A DNA stretch of 64,000 nt, from contig CANLOE010000017.1 of assembly GCA_947492745.1 (NCBI GenBank), positions 1 to 64,000 on the forward strand. The letters run 5' to 3'. Under the pieces are notes generated by a model. The model was not told the origin of the DNA. It worked only from the letters and a program-made list of their open reading frames with translations, and did no database searches. The DNA comes from an uncultured Cyclobacteriaceae bacterium. Lineage in GTDB: Bacteria; Bacteroidota; Bacteroidia; Cytophagales; Cyclobacteriaceae. Of the stretch, positions 48,949 through 58,994 are shown piece by piece (positions within the stretch are counted from its first letter, which is position 1; every line of letters starts with the position of its first letter). The translations under genes were made by a program, and so were the position numbers.

Positions 48949-50040
48949 TTAAGTGTGGAGTTCAAATTCTTTTAATTTTTCCCAATCGAATTCTACACCG
49001 ATGCCAGGGGTATCGGGAGCTACTGCTCTATGATCTTTGACGACCAAGGGGCGGTGGGTATACTCGTCTATGGGGAAGCTATGTACTTCCAACCAACCTG
49101 AGTTCTCTTGAGAAGAGACCAAACTGACGTGTAGTTCCTGCATACCGTGAGAACATACGGGTATATTATTCTGCTTTGCCAGCTGAGCTGCTTTTAACCA
49201 ACCACTGACTCCTCCACAATTGGAAGCATCGGGCTGAACATAAGATAATTTGGATTGTTCAAAGGCATAGCCAAATTCATGGATAGTATGCAAGTTCTCT
49301 CCCATGGCCAAGGGGACTCCCGTGGCATCGGCTATCTTGGCATATCCTTGATAATCGTCCGGTATGGTCGGTTCTTCGAACCATAGGATATCATACTGCT
49401 TGAAGGCATTGGCTGCTTTGATGGCCTTTTCGACGCTCATGGAATAGTTGGCATCGACCATAAAAGTAATGTCGGGGCCGATGAACTCTCTTACAGCTTT
49501 GATTCTTTCGAGGTCTTCGTCCAGGTTTTCTCGGCCGATTTTGATTTTTACGGCACTGAAGCCATTGTCCAGATAGCCTTGAATATTGGACAGTAGTTTT
49601 TCTAAAGGGAAAGTAAGGTCTATCCCTCCACAGTAGGCTTTACAGGTATTATCTTTCCCTCCGGCCATCTTCCATAGAGGTGCATTTTCACGTTTCCCTT
49701 TCAAATCCCATAGGGCTATATCCACTGCTGAAATCGCAAAAGAGGCGATACCTCCTCTACCTACATAGTGGATATGCCACTCCATTTGATCATAGAGTTT
49801 TTCGATGTCGGTGCCCTCTTCTCCGACTAGCATGGGGGCCAGGTCATGTTCGACCATTGCAAATATGGCATGGCCTCCTTTTCCTCCGGTATAGGTATAT
49901 CCGGTGCCCTGACTTCCATTTTCCAATTCTATGGTAACGGTGACCAACTCAAAATGAGTGTGGTCACCGTGTTTTGCATCACTTAGGACTTCTGCAAGTG
50001 GTATGTGAAATAGGCGGGGTTTTACTGATACTATTTTCAT
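48949..50040 (-). CDS. 3,6-anhydro-L-galactonate cycloisomerase (enolase superfamily)
   Basis: 363 residues, mandelate racemase/muconate lactonising enzyme fold. K165 and K167 (VKIKIG), the magnesium ligands D196 (MVDANYS), E222 (WFEEP) and E248 (MGENL), and H298 (CSHGMQE) form the active site. The same family in agarolytic Vibrio and others opens the anhydro ring of 3,6-anhydro-L-galactonate to 2-keto-3-deoxy-L-galactonate. The preceding gene in the transcript is the aldehyde dehydrogenase that would make its substrate (11-base gap). Assignment is by family plus operon and is strong. Confidence 0.9.
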   Translation of the reverse strand: MKIVSVKPRLFHIPLAEVLSDAKHGDHTHFELVTVTIELENGSQGTGYTYTGGKGGHAIFAMVEHDLAPMLVGEEGTDIEKLYDQMEWHIHYVGRGGIASFAISAVDIALWDLKGKRENAPLWKMAGGKDNTCKAYCGGIDLTFPLEKLLSNIQGYLDNGFSAVKIKIGRENLDEDLERIKAVREFIGPDITFMVDANYSMSVEKAIKAANAFKQYDILWFEEPTIPDDYQGYAKIADATGVPLAMGENLHTIHEFGYAFEQSKLSYVQPDASNCGGVSGWLKAAQLAKQNNIPVCSHGMQELHVSLVSSQENSGWLEVHSFPIDEYTHRPLVVKDHRAVAPDTPGIGVEFDWEKLKEFELHT

Positions 50041-50051
50041 CTCAACCGCAC

Positions 50052-51503
50052 TTATTTATAATTGACATAAAAGGTTTTCTTTTCCAGGTATTGTTCAAAT
50101 CCATACTTGCCATCTTCTCCTCCCGAGCCACTGAGCTTATACCCGTTGTGGAATCCTTGATGCTGCTCTCCATGTCCTCTGTTGACATAGATCTCGCCAA
50201 ACTCCAGTTCGTCGTTACACCTAAGGATTGTTCTCATGTCCTTGGTAAATATCATGGCTGCCAGACCGTACTCACAATCATTGGCATAACCGATAACCTG
50301 ATCGAAATCGTTGAATTTGATAACGGGTAGTATAGGACCGAAAGACTCTTCATGAACGATAGTCATCTCTTGAGTAACATCGGTAAGGACGGTAGGCTCG
50401 AACCAATACCCTTTTTCGAACTGCTTCCCGTCGGGACGCTTTCCGCCATAGGCTACAGTAGCGCCTTCTTCAATACTTTTCGATACTAAATGTTCCATAT
50501 TACCGATTTCGGAGCTGTTCACCTTAGGTCCCATTTCCGTACTTGGGTCCATAGGATCACCTACCTTGAAGGCTTTCACTTTCTCCATGAATTTCTCCAT
50601 AAAGGCATCATAGATGTTTTCATGGAGGTAAAGACGCTCATTACAGGTACATACTTGGCCACAGTTATCAAACCTGGAATGGAATGCTCCCTCTACCGCT
50701 TGGTCCAGATCGGCATCTTCAAATACGATGCAAGGAGCTTTACCGCCCAATTCCAATTGTACATGAGATAGGTGATTTGCTGCCGTTTTGAATATCTGCT
50801 GTCCGGCCGGGGTACTTCCCGTCATGGTGACCATTCTTGTAATGGGGCTATCCACGAGCGCATTACCAAGAACGCGTCCCTTGCCCGTCACTATGTTGAG
50901 CACTCCTTTGGGTATACCTACTTTGTTGGCCAGTTCTGCCAGCTCCAAGGTGGCCAGTGGGGTCTCCTGTGTTGGCTTGACAATAATGGTATTACCGGCT
51001 ACTAGCGCAGGACCGATTTTCCGACCGGCCAGTGCCAGAGGAAAGTTCCATGCGGTAATAGCTACGACTACTCCTCTGGGAATTTTATGAATCATGATAT
51101 GCTCTTCCGGATTATCGGAAGGAACAATGTCTCCTTCGATTTGTCGAGCCCAGTCACAGGCATAATCAATAAAACTGGCGGTAACATCTACTTCTATCTC
51201 TGCGAGAGAGATGATTTTCCCCTGTTCTTTGACCAGTAGTTCTGCCAATCGCTTTTTATTGGCCCTGATTTCATCGGCAAACTTACGCATCAGTTCTGCC
51301 CTTTGCCTTGCAGGTATTTTTTTCCACTCTTTGAAGGCTGTTGAAGCAGCCTCCAATGCCTTTTGGGCATCGGGTTCTTCCCCCATCTGTACGGAACCGA
51401 CCACCTCTTCGGTAGAAGGACTCAGTATATCTTCTGACTTCCCGGAAGAAGCTTTGACCCACTCACCATTGATGAAGAGGTCGTATGATTTATGTGTTGA
51501 CAT
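50052..51503 (-). CDS. Aldehyde dehydrogenase, probable AHG dehydrogenase
   Basis: 483 residues, full-length ALDH. Nucleophile C285 (NCGQVC), general base E251 (LELGGKAP), NAD-binding GSTPAG near 229-234 and N153 (AWNFP). In agar degraders an NAD(P)-dependent enzyme of this group oxidises the aldehyde form of AHG to 3,6-anhydro-L-galactonate. It is close to lactaldehyde/glycolaldehyde dehydrogenases in pattern, so the operon (cycloisomerase 11 bases downstream) decides the call. Confidence 0.9.
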   Translation of the reverse strand: MSTHKSYDLFINGEWVKASSGKSEDILSPSTEEVVGSVQMGEEPDAQKALEAASTAFKEWKKIPARQRAELMRKFADEIRANKKRLAELLVKEQGKIISLAEIEVDVTASFIDYACDWARQIEGDIVPSDNPEEHIMIHKIPRGVVVAITAWNFPLALAGRKIGPALVAGNTIIVKPTQETPLATLELAELANKVGIPKGVLNIVTGKGRVLGNALVDSPITRMVTMTGSTPAGQQIFKTAANHLSHVQLELGGKAPCIVFEDADLDQAVEGAFHSRFDNCGQVCTCNERLYLHENIYDAFMEKFMEKVKAFKVGDPMDPSTEMGPKVNSSEIGNMEHLVSKSIEEGATVAYGGKRPDGKQFEKGYWFEPTVLTDVTQEMTIVHEESFGPILPVIKFNDFDQVIGYANDCEYGLAAMIFTKDMRTILRCNDELEFGEIYVNRGHGEQHQGFHNGYKLSGSGGEDGKYGFEQYLEKKTFYVNYK

Positions 51504-51538
51504 GGTTATTCGCTATTTTGTAATTAAGGAATCATAAA

Positions 51539-52309
51539 TTATCGGCCCATCCAGCCACCGTCTACCAATGTAATGGCACCGTGCATGTAAGAAGCGGCCT
51601 CTGAACTTAGAAATACGGCCGGCCCGGCAAAATCTTCAGGCTGCCCCCATCTTTCCGCTGGGATTCTTGCCAAAATGGAGTTGGCCCTTTCCGGGTTGTT
51701 GCGCAGTGCTTCAGTATTATCTGTACTGATATACCCTGGGGCGATGGCGTTTACATTGACTCCTTTGGATGCCCACTCATTGGCAAAAGCCATGGTCATC
51801 TGTCCTATGGCACCTTTACTGGCTGCATAACCGGGAACGGTAATACCGCCTTGGAAGGTCAATAATGATGCTGTGAAAATGACCTTACCCGAACCACGCT
51901 CTACCATATCTTTCCCAAATTCTCTGGTCAGGATAAACTGTGAGTTCTGGTTGACTTCGATAACCTTATCCCACATATCATCGGGATGTTCTGCGGCAGG
52001 TTTTCTGAGTATAGTTCCTGCATTATTGATCAATATATCCACCTGAGGGTGGTTACTCTTCACTTCTTTGATGAATTCGTACAAAGCGTTTCTATCGGAA
52101 AAGTCACAAGCATATCCTGTGAACTTCTTGCCTAGAGCCTCGACTTCCTTACCTACTTCACTACCTTCTTTCTCTAAGGTGGCACTCACTCCAATAATAT
52201 CCGCACCAGCATCTGCCAAACCGACGGCGATTGCTTTACCTATACCTCTTTTACAACCAGTGACCAGTGCTACTTTTCCGGTCAATTTAAATTTATCTAA
52301 GATACTCAT
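51539..52309 (-). CDS. KduD-like SDR, probable 2,5-diketo-3-deoxygalactonate reductase
   Basis: 256 residues, classical SDR of the KduD (2-dehydro-3-deoxy-D-gluconate 5-dehydrogenase) group: TGCKRGIG at 17-24, NNAG at 95-98, catalytic S148, Y161 and K165, and the ending MHGAITLVDGGWMGR. In the AHG route a dehydrogenase/reductase pair inverts C5 of 2-keto-3-deoxy-L-galactonate, giving KDG. This gene and the Zn dehydrogenase upstream (12-base gap) form such a pair; the order of oxidation and reduction is inference. Confidence 0.85.
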   Translation of the reverse strand: MSILDKFKLTGKVALVTGCKRGIGKAIAVGLADAGADIIGVSATLEKEGSEVGKEVEALGKKFTGYACDFSDRNALYEFIKEVKSNHPQVDILINNAGTILRKPAAEHPDDMWDKVIEVNQNSQFILTREFGKDMVERGSGKVIFTASLLTFQGGITVPGYAASKGAIGQMTMAFANEWASKGVNVNAIAPGYISTDNTEALRNNPERANSILARIPAERWGQPEDFAGPAVFLSSEAASYMHGAITLVDGGWMGR

Positions 52310-52321
52310 TATACTAATTTT

Positions 52322-53341
52322 CTATTTTTGGCAATCGATCAAATATTTCATCCCTGCCGGGTTATTATCTATTTCTTCAAAAATCTTTTGGATATTCTCT
52401 AGAGAATCCACTTTGGTTACCAAAGTATCAAAGGGTATAGCTCCCGAAGAAGCAATGCGTATCGCTTCTTCATAATCTTCTTCTTGATAGAGCCTTGCTC
52501 CCAACAATTCTATTTCTGACCAGAAAAATTTGAAGAGGTCTACTTTTTTCTGCTCACCACCATGAATGGCGACCATTACGATCCTACCTCTGACATTGAC
52601 CACATCGGTCATGGTCTGTACACCTGCCTGCGAACCGGAGACTTCAAAAGCGCAATCGATCATCGCACCATTGGTCAATCCTTCTATTTTCTCCATGAGG
52701 TTGTCCTTGATGGGGTTTATGGTCTCAAACCCGAGGTCAGCCAACATTTCCAAGCGTGTTTCATTCACTTCTGAGATGATGACCTTTGCCCCTTTTTCAC
52801 GAAGTACAAAAGCAATCAATGTACCGATAGGTCCCCCTCCGATGACCAAACAGTGCTCATCTTTGGTTACTCTACCGATTTTGACATCATGACAGGCTAC
52901 CGCTAGTGGCTCTATGAATGCTCCATGCTTCAGGGATAGCTCTTCGGGAAGTTTGTGGAGTGTATAATCAGGAACGGTCCAGCTGTTCTGAAAGGCTCCT
53001 TGTTCGTCGATACCGATAAATTTCAAGTTTTTTCCTACATGTGGAAAACCTTTGTCGAAAGGGTGGGGTTCTCCGAACTTAAGCGGTCTTACGGCCACTT
53101 TATCGCCTACTTTCACATTGGTTACGCCTTCACCCAGTTCCGCTACGGTAGCTGATGCTTCGTGACCTACGGTCTGGGGTGGGCCTACGCGCTGGTCCAT
53201 AACACCATGATAGATATGTACATCCGTACCACAAACACCACAAAATGCTACGTCAAGCCTAACTTCTCCGACTCCAGGGCTGATTGACTTGCCTTCGCCG
53301 AGAATAAATTGTCCTTTTTCTTTATAAAATGCCGCTTTCAT
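52322..53341 (-). CDS. Medium-chain dehydrogenase, probable 2-keto-3-deoxy-L-galactonate 5-dehydrogenase
   Basis: 339 residues. Catalytic-zinc ligands C37 (GVCGTD) and H60-E61 (GHE) are present, EPLAVACH follows near 150 and the Rossmann motif is GGGPIGT near 173. The structural-zinc cysteine cluster is absent; the segment reads KFGEPHPFDKGFPHVG, as in some L-idonate/sorbitol dehydrogenase relatives. Placed directly before the KduD-like SDR (12 bases), it completes the C5 oxidation-reduction pair of the AHG route. Confidence 0.83.
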   Translation of the reverse strand: MKAAFYKEKGQFILGEGKSISPGVGEVRLDVAFCGVCGTDVHIYHGVMDQRVGPPQTVGHEASATVAELGEGVTNVKVGDKVAVRPLKFGEPHPFDKGFPHVGKNLKFIGIDEQGAFQNSWTVPDYTLHKLPEELSLKHGAFIEPLAVACHDVKIGRVTKDEHCLVIGGGPIGTLIAFVLREKGAKVIISEVNETRLEMLADLGFETINPIKDNLMEKIEGLTNGAMIDCAFEVSGSQAGVQTMTDVVNVRGRIVMVAIHGGEQKKVDLFKFFWSEIELLGARLYQEEDYEEAIRIASSGAIPFDTLVTKVDSLENIQKIFEEIDNNPAGMKYLIDCQK

Positions 53342-53396
53342 TTCAACACTTCCGGTTTAATTGGTTTTATTTAAATTAAGTATTCCAGTTATTCAA

Positions 53397-55973
53397 TTAC
53401 TTTACTACGTTGATTTTCAACTCTGAAGCTGTCATTCCTTCAGAGGATACCTTTATGTTGACAACGGCTTCCTTGTTCAAGGCCTGTACAATCAATAAAG
53501 CTCTGCCATCGCTCGTTTTGAGACTCGAACGCTGGTGAGGTTGCAGGTTATCCGGGGCACCATTATCTACTCCCAGTACCTTTAACCCGTCGCCTACTTC
53601 AAATTGTATGACCTTGTCATCGGTTCTCACCGGAAAACCGTCTTTGTCCACCAGCTCGACCCTGATATGTGCTACATCATATTGATTTGCTTGTAGCTCT
53701 TTATCGTCTACGGTAATGGCAAATGTAGCTGGCGCTGTTGAGGTATTGATTTCTTTTTCGAACACTTTACCATTTTTCTTCCCTACCGCTTTCAGTTTAC
53801 CTTCTTCATAAGGAACTCCCCATTTGAAGATGTGGTCCTCGAACTCTGTGAGTTTTCTTTCACCCAAAGATTTATCGTTCAAAAAGAGTTCTATAACATC
53901 ACAGTTAGAATATATTTCCACCATGACCATTTGCTTGGGTTCGTAGTTCCAATGTTCATTGACATCCTGCCATACCCAAAGGGCCTCTTTCCAAGCTCCT
54001 GGGTCCTTCTCTATGGCTTGTCCTGTAGACTTATCTACTGTAAAAGTTGATTTTTCTTCTGTCTGCGTAGCAATATGCATCATGGGCGCTTCTGTCCAGA
54101 GCGATTGCATCATATAATAGGATCCGTTTTTGAAACCGGCTACATCCAGCAAACCTGATGGGGTGGCCTTACGAGCTCCGGCACCGTGGGACTCTCCAAG
54201 GTAATCGTAACCCGTCCAAATGAACATTCCCGAGATATGGGGTCTTTCGATAACACTCTTCCATTCGTGCCATTGGCCCAAATTCTCCGTACCCATGATG
54301 GGCTTATCGGGATAAAGTTCATGTCCATAGTCATACAATACACGTCTATAGCTGTAGCCTACGACATCAAGTGCATCGGTATAGCCTGTCACATGACTGG
54401 CAGAGGGTAAAATACAATTTGCCGTCACTACACGGGTAGTGTCCATTGATTTCGTCCATTTCGCAAGCTTATTGGCAGTTTTGGCCAATTCATATTCTCG
54501 GGGAGGATACTCGGTCAGTCTTTCTTTTATCTGTTCTGGAGTAAGTGGTGGAAGTTCCCAGAAATAATTGCCCTGCCAGTTCATATTGAAGTACCCGGTA
54601 ATATTTCTATATCTTGGGTGGTAGGTCCATTCGATTTCATTACCAATACTCCACTGAAATATAGAGGGATGGTTGCGATGTGCTTTTATGACAGTCTTCA
54701 GATCGCTTTCGGCCAATTCCTGAAAATGCTCTACGTACCCTCTTGAAACATAATCGTCATGCCGTTCTTCTTGGTTCAATCGTTTGTCTTTCGAATAGTC
54801 CCACTCATCAAAAAACTCATCTTGAACGAGAAATCCCATTTCGTCACATAGGTCCAATAGATTCTTGGCAGCAGGGTTATGCGCTATACGTATAGCATTG
54901 ATACCTCCCTCTCTAAGTTGCGTCAGTCGATGACGCCATACACCATCAGGAACAGCTGCTCCCACTAGGCCGGCATCATGATGAAGGCATACCCCCTTTA
55001 TCTTCATGTTCTCTTCGTTCAAGAAAAAACCTTTGTCTGCATCGAACCTTACGCTTCTGATACCTAGGTTGAACTCGTAAGCGTCTACAAGAGCATCGTT
55101 TTGAACAATGTTCACCTTAGCTTTATAAAGATGGGGATTATCGAGACTCCACAGCAGAGGTGATGCTACCGTTAGTTCCGACACTAATATAGATTCTTCA
55201 TTAGGAGCAATAGAAGCATCACTTTCTTTTGTAACGGCTACCTTACCGTCTTTGTCGATCAATTCGATTTTCAAACGGAAATCCTGTTTCTCTTTATACT
55301 CATTACGAACTTGTGTCTGGATGACTACCTCGGCAGACTCATTACTGACCTTGGGTGTCGTTGCAAAAACTCCCCATACAGGAATAAACAGGTTTTTTGT
55401 CGTTATGAGTTCTACGTCTCTATAAATACCCGAGCCGGTATACCACCGACTATCGATGTAACGGCTGCGGTCTACTTTTACTGCCAGAACATTGGGCTTG
55501 CCATCTTTGTTAAGATAATCTGTGATATCATAATAAAACGGTGAGTACCCATAAGGATGAGCCCCCAGGCGTTGACCATTGATCCATGTCTCGGAATTAT
55601 TATAGACCCCATCAAAGAGAATGAAAGCCCTTTCATCCGAGGCAGCAGAATGTTCAAAAGTTTTTCTATACCAGCCTATCCCCCCTGGGAGGTACCCCGT
55701 GGCACCATCATACTTAGCGGTATCATAATCCATCCCAATGGACCAGTCGTGGGGGAGCCTTACATCTTCCCAAGATTTATCATCCATAGATACCTCAAAA
55801 CCTTGGATGGGAGTAGCGTCTTTTTCTAAAATGAATTTCCAACCAAAATTAAAATCGGAGGTTCTGGAAATGGGTATTTTTTCTACTGGTTCGGTTGTTT
55901 TGCAGTGCGGAAAAATTACCAGCATGGTAAGTAAACCAATCGCAAAAAAAAATTTTTTCAATAAGTCCTGCAT
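53397..55973 (-). CDS. GH2 beta-galactosidase lipoprotein
   Basis: 858 residues, lipoprotein with Cys24 (VIFPHC). Sugar-binding, Ig-like and TIM-barrel domains in normal GH2 order, then further Ig-like domains to the end (ELKINVVK). The acid/base is the Glu of WSIGNEIEW near residue 425 and the nucleophile the Glu of PIMGTENLG near 560, so the site is complete. Agarolytic loci use such enzymes to take D-galactose from the non-reducing end of agaro-oligosaccharides, alternating with GH117. A promoter candidate lies just upstream (56036-56043), so this gene may begin its own transcript with the AHG genes. Confidence 0.9.
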   Translation of the reverse strand: MQDLLKKFFFAIGLLTMLVIFPHCKTTEPVEKIPISRTSDFNFGWKFILEKDATPIQGFEVSMDDKSWEDVRLPHDWSIGMDYDTAKYDGATGYLPGGIGWYRKTFEHSAASDERAFILFDGVYNNSETWINGQRLGAHPYGYSPFYYDITDYLNKDGKPNVLAVKVDRSRYIDSRWYTGSGIYRDVELITTKNLFIPVWGVFATTPKVSNESAEVVIQTQVRNEYKEKQDFRLKIELIDKDGKVAVTKESDASIAPNEESILVSELTVASPLLWSLDNPHLYKAKVNIVQNDALVDAYEFNLGIRSVRFDADKGFFLNEENMKIKGVCLHHDAGLVGAAVPDGVWRHRLTQLREGGINAIRIAHNPAAKNLLDLCDEMGFLVQDEFFDEWDYSKDKRLNQEERHDDYVSRGYVEHFQELAESDLKTVIKAHRNHPSIFQWSIGNEIEWTYHPRYRNITGYFNMNWQGNYFWELPPLTPEQIKERLTEYPPREYELAKTANKLAKWTKSMDTTRVVTANCILPSASHVTGYTDALDVVGYSYRRVLYDYGHELYPDKPIMGTENLGQWHEWKSVIERPHISGMFIWTGYDYLGESHGAGARKATPSGLLDVAGFKNGSYYMMQSLWTEAPMMHIATQTEEKSTFTVDKSTGQAIEKDPGAWKEALWVWQDVNEHWNYEPKQMVMVEIYSNCDVIELFLNDKSLGERKLTEFEDHIFKWGVPYEEGKLKAVGKKNGKVFEKEINTSTAPATFAITVDDKELQANQYDVAHIRVELVDKDGFPVRTDDKVIQFEVGDGLKVLGVDNGAPDNLQPHQRSSLKTSDGRALLIVQALNKEAVVNIKVSSEGMTASELKINVVK

Positions 55974-56035
55974 TAGCGTTAAATGAAATTTTAAATTTTC
56001 AGTTTTTCATAATATTTGATTCGAATATGTAGACT

Positions 56036-56095
56036 CAAAGATAAGGCAACAATATGTATAACTAGACAAAATATGGACAAGTCCATATTTTGTCT
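56036..56095 (-). promoter_or_regulatory. Promoter candidate with a 15-bp perfect inverted repeat
   Basis: CAAAGATA at 56036-56043 reads TATCTTTG on the minus strand, an exact Bacteroidota -7 box, with a TTG 23 bases upstream (56067-56069). The TTG lies within a perfect inverted repeat, AGACAAAATATGGAC-AA-GTCCATATTTTGTCT (56064-56095). The leader to the GH2 start would be about 55 bases. The palindrome could be an operator or a terminator of the upstream GH86 gene; no T-run follows it. Confidence 0.55.
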
Positions 56096-56154
56096 CAAAA
56101 GCCCCCCTTCTCTTATCTACTTGGGTAAAAAAAACCAATAGGAGATAAACTGTC

Positions 56155-58989
56155 CTATTTGATAAATCGCAATGCGATAATATCCGTACCCTTTTCTATT
56201 TTCAATAAGTACATACCTGACGATAATGCCTCCAAATTCAAAGCCTCTGAGCCTTGCATGGAACCCACTTTAACGACATTACCCAAGAGGTTCACAATGG
56301 CATATTCGTGCAGTACATTTTTCAGACCGAATATACGCAATTCATTTTCTACAGGATTGGGATATAGGTATACCTTCTCCTTACTGATTTCATCTTCCAC
56401 ACCCGTCACTACATCAACCACATCTACAAAAGTCTCGCATGAAAACGTAGTTTCCCTAAAATCCGAATCCGTTGGCCGAATATAGGCAATAACCCTTACA
56501 TTTTTATCATCGACACCGAGTTGTGTGTTCATGAATACCTCGGCATTGATAACACCTTCGCCGACGGGCAGATTAATAATGGCGCTTCCCTGCCAAACGG
56601 CCAGATCTTTTCTGATATCCACTACCAATGTACGATTTTCTCCAGCAACATAAGGAATATCGAACTTGTAAGTAGTAGGTGAAAAGACCAGGACATTCTG
56701 GGGTAGTGCTGTACAATCCAAAGAATCTCTTATCGTAGTACGAACTTTGACCAAAGTTGAAGCAGACAAAGAGGGGTCTTCGGAAGAGGTTGCCATAATC
56801 ATCACGTCACCTTCGGCCAGACCTTTGACCAATCCGTAAATACCGACACTGGCGATACTTTCATCCGCAGAGGTCCATTCTACGCTTTGATTACCTGCTG
56901 TCAAGGGCAAAATAGTTTCGGTCAATTGTACTTGTCCGCCTACGAGTATAGTGGCACTTGCCGGATTGGATTCGACTCCCGTAACCGCAGGGCCAGGACT
57001 ACGCTCGGGCATGGAACTGTAGTGGTAAACGCGCATGGCCATACTGCTTACATGTCCTCCATCATCAGAAAACTGTAGGCTGACTTCGTTATCCCCATCC
57101 TCTAGCACATCAAAAGGTACGGGCACCTCGATAACCCCGAAAAAACTATCTCTTTCAGCTTGATCATCTCCTTTGAAATTCGCAGGAACAAAAACTTCGG
57201 TACCATTGACGAATAATCTTGGTCGAGTGGACATGCTGTGGCCTCGGCCAAGTCCCATTCTGAAAACAGCTTCTCCATGAGTGGCTTTACTGATACCTGA
57301 AAAAGTAAAATCGACACTTTCTGTAGAACCGATTTCCTGTAGATAAGTACTGGCGTAATATTTCGTTTCGTCTTTGGTCTCATCGATAGTGATGGGAGCA
57401 TCAAAAGTATACTCTAAAATCATGGTCGCTTCTGAACCGAGGGTGAGTGTACCGGGTTCGGAGGTAAAAGATTCTTCATCCAATACAGGTATGCCATCAT
57501 TGCCATACATGTGTTTTACACGTACACTACTAAGTGCAGTAGTGTAATTATCGGAAATATTGATTTTCACTTCTTGCTCTTCGAAGTAGAGGTTGTTCAG
57601 AATAACATATACTTTGTTTCCATCGATGTAGGCATCGGTCTGAATATCGGGATCAAGAGTATAGCTATCTACACGTGTTCCTTTGACATCCGACCATAAC
57701 TCGTAGATCTTGACCATTTCGGTATATACCCAATCATCACCCGTCTCACCTTCTCCTTCAGAGGCATTGCGCATCAGTCTCCAGTTGTAAGCGACACCAG
57801 TGTTCGGGTCGCGACCCCATTCGGCCTTCAAAACGATAAAGGGGATGGCTTTCAATATCATATCGGGACGGTCCATAAATGACATCATCAAACCACTCAA
57901 TGACTTCAAAAACAACCAGTCTCTTTCGGGGGTCCAAGGGTCTTCGGCAAAATCCTGCATCTGAGCCCCATACTCGGAAATAAGTAGGGGCTTGGGTTCT
58001 CCCAGTTTTAGCGTGCTATACTGCTCAAGCATGTCCATGGTTGCCTCTACATTGCTCCCTTTTCTGTACAATTGCTTGCCTCCAAAGATAGAGGGCCAGT
58101 CATACAAATGAAGTGCCCAGAAATCCATATTTTCTCCGGATACATCGATGAAGTTTTTCCATCGCTTGTCCCAACGGTCAAAGTTGTCCTTTTCAAAATC
58201 AGGAAAAGCCGTACAGTAACCACCGATAGGAATGTCGTCTCCCAGTATAGAACGAATACCGGTAGCAGCTCCATTATGAAACTGAAAAATCTCATCAATA
58301 ATAGTCTGTGGGTCACTCGGGGCCGGGTTGACTCTAGTCACCAAGTCATAAATCGGTTCGTTGATAACTTCTATCCATTTAGGGGCCGGTTGCGCATCGT
58401 CAGCAAAAGACTCTTGAATGAATCGTCCCATATACTCCCCTGTAGCGAAACCAAAAGGACTCGTACCCGTGTCTTCTTGTGAAAAGGCCCAACCCCTTGC
58501 CGTATTTTTTCCATCGGGGTAATAAGGATGGATCTGGGCCGCCACTACTAAATCGTTTCTATCTTTGTAGGCATTGATAGAAGCTCTGTTTCTGTAAAAG
58601 TTCTTGAGTTGATTTCCGTATCTCACTATATCAGCGGGGTCAGCAAAACCCGGACGTGTAGGATCTTCATCAATCTCGCCGAACTGGATGGCCCCGGAAA
58701 GCGAACCGGTGTTCCTACCCAAGTATACATCCAATCGGTTGAGAAAATCATCCCTTAAATCACCGACAGCATTGGTTCCCATAGTCCAATCGGGTTCGGT
58801 TTCGTCAGAATGGATGGTAATGAACTTACTCCTATCAAAACTGTCTATTCCTCCTACACTATGTTTATGATTGACGTTGACATCAATCTCTATGGATTGA
58901 GCTATCGCCGGTATCATGGATAAGTTCGATAGGCTCACCGTCACTACTATCAAGGTCAATGTCTTTAGCCAATTCATTGTTCTTCTCAT
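56155..58989 (-). CDS. GH86 endo-beta-agarase/porphyranase with Big2 domain and T9SS tail
   Basis: 944 residues, signal peptide 1-31 (PAIAQS). TIM barrel with acid/base E211 (WIEVINEPIYD) and nucleophile E339 (LLISEYGAQM), two beta-sandwich domains (about 470-680), a bacterial Ig-like Big2 domain (about 695-770; SADESIASVGIYGLVKG), a further beta domain and a Por sorting tail (about 875-944; LYPNPVENELRIFG). It differs from the GH86 at 42489 by a longer barrel insert and the Big2 module, so the two paralogues probably cut different motifs. Five bases behind the haloperoxidase-like gene. Confidence 0.92.
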   Translation of the reverse strand: MRRTMNWLKTLTLIVVTVSLSNLSMIPAIAQSIEIDVNVNHKHSVGGIDSFDRSKFITIHSDETEPDWTMGTNAVGDLRDDFLNRLDVYLGRNTGSLSGAIQFGEIDEDPTRPGFADPADIVRYGNQLKNFYRNRASINAYKDRNDLVVAAQIHPYYPDGKNTARGWAFSQEDTGTSPFGFATGEYMGRFIQESFADDAQPAPKWIEVINEPIYDLVTRVNPAPSDPQTIIDEIFQFHNGAATGIRSILGDDIPIGGYCTAFPDFEKDNFDRWDKRWKNFIDVSGENMDFWALHLYDWPSIFGGKQLYRKGSNVEATMDMLEQYSTLKLGEPKPLLISEYGAQMQDFAEDPWTPERDWLFLKSLSGLMMSFMDRPDMILKAIPFIVLKAEWGRDPNTGVAYNWRLMRNASEGEGETGDDWVYTEMVKIYELWSDVKGTRVDSYTLDPDIQTDAYIDGNKVYVILNNLYFEEQEVKINISDNYTTALSSVRVKHMYGNDGIPVLDEESFTSEPGTLTLGSEATMILEYTFDAPITIDETKDETKYYASTYLQEIGSTESVDFTFSGISKATHGEAVFRMGLGRGHSMSTRPRLFVNGTEVFVPANFKGDDQAERDSFFGVIEVPVPFDVLEDGDNEVSLQFSDDGGHVSSMAMRVYHYSSMPERSPGPAVTGVESNPASATILVGGQVQLTETILPLTAGNQSVEWTSADESIASVGIYGLVKGLAEGDVMIMATSSEDPSLSASTLVKVRTTIRDSLDCTALPQNVLVFSPTTYKFDIPYVAGENRTLVVDIRKDLAVWQGSAIINLPVGEGVINAEVFMNTQLGVDDKNVRVIAYIRPTDSDFRETTFSCETFVDVVDVVTGVEDEISKEKVYLYPNPVENELRIFGLKNVLHEYAIVNLLGNVVKVGSMQGSEALNLEALSSGMYLLKIEKGTDIIALRFIK

Positions 58990-58994
58990 TTTGA

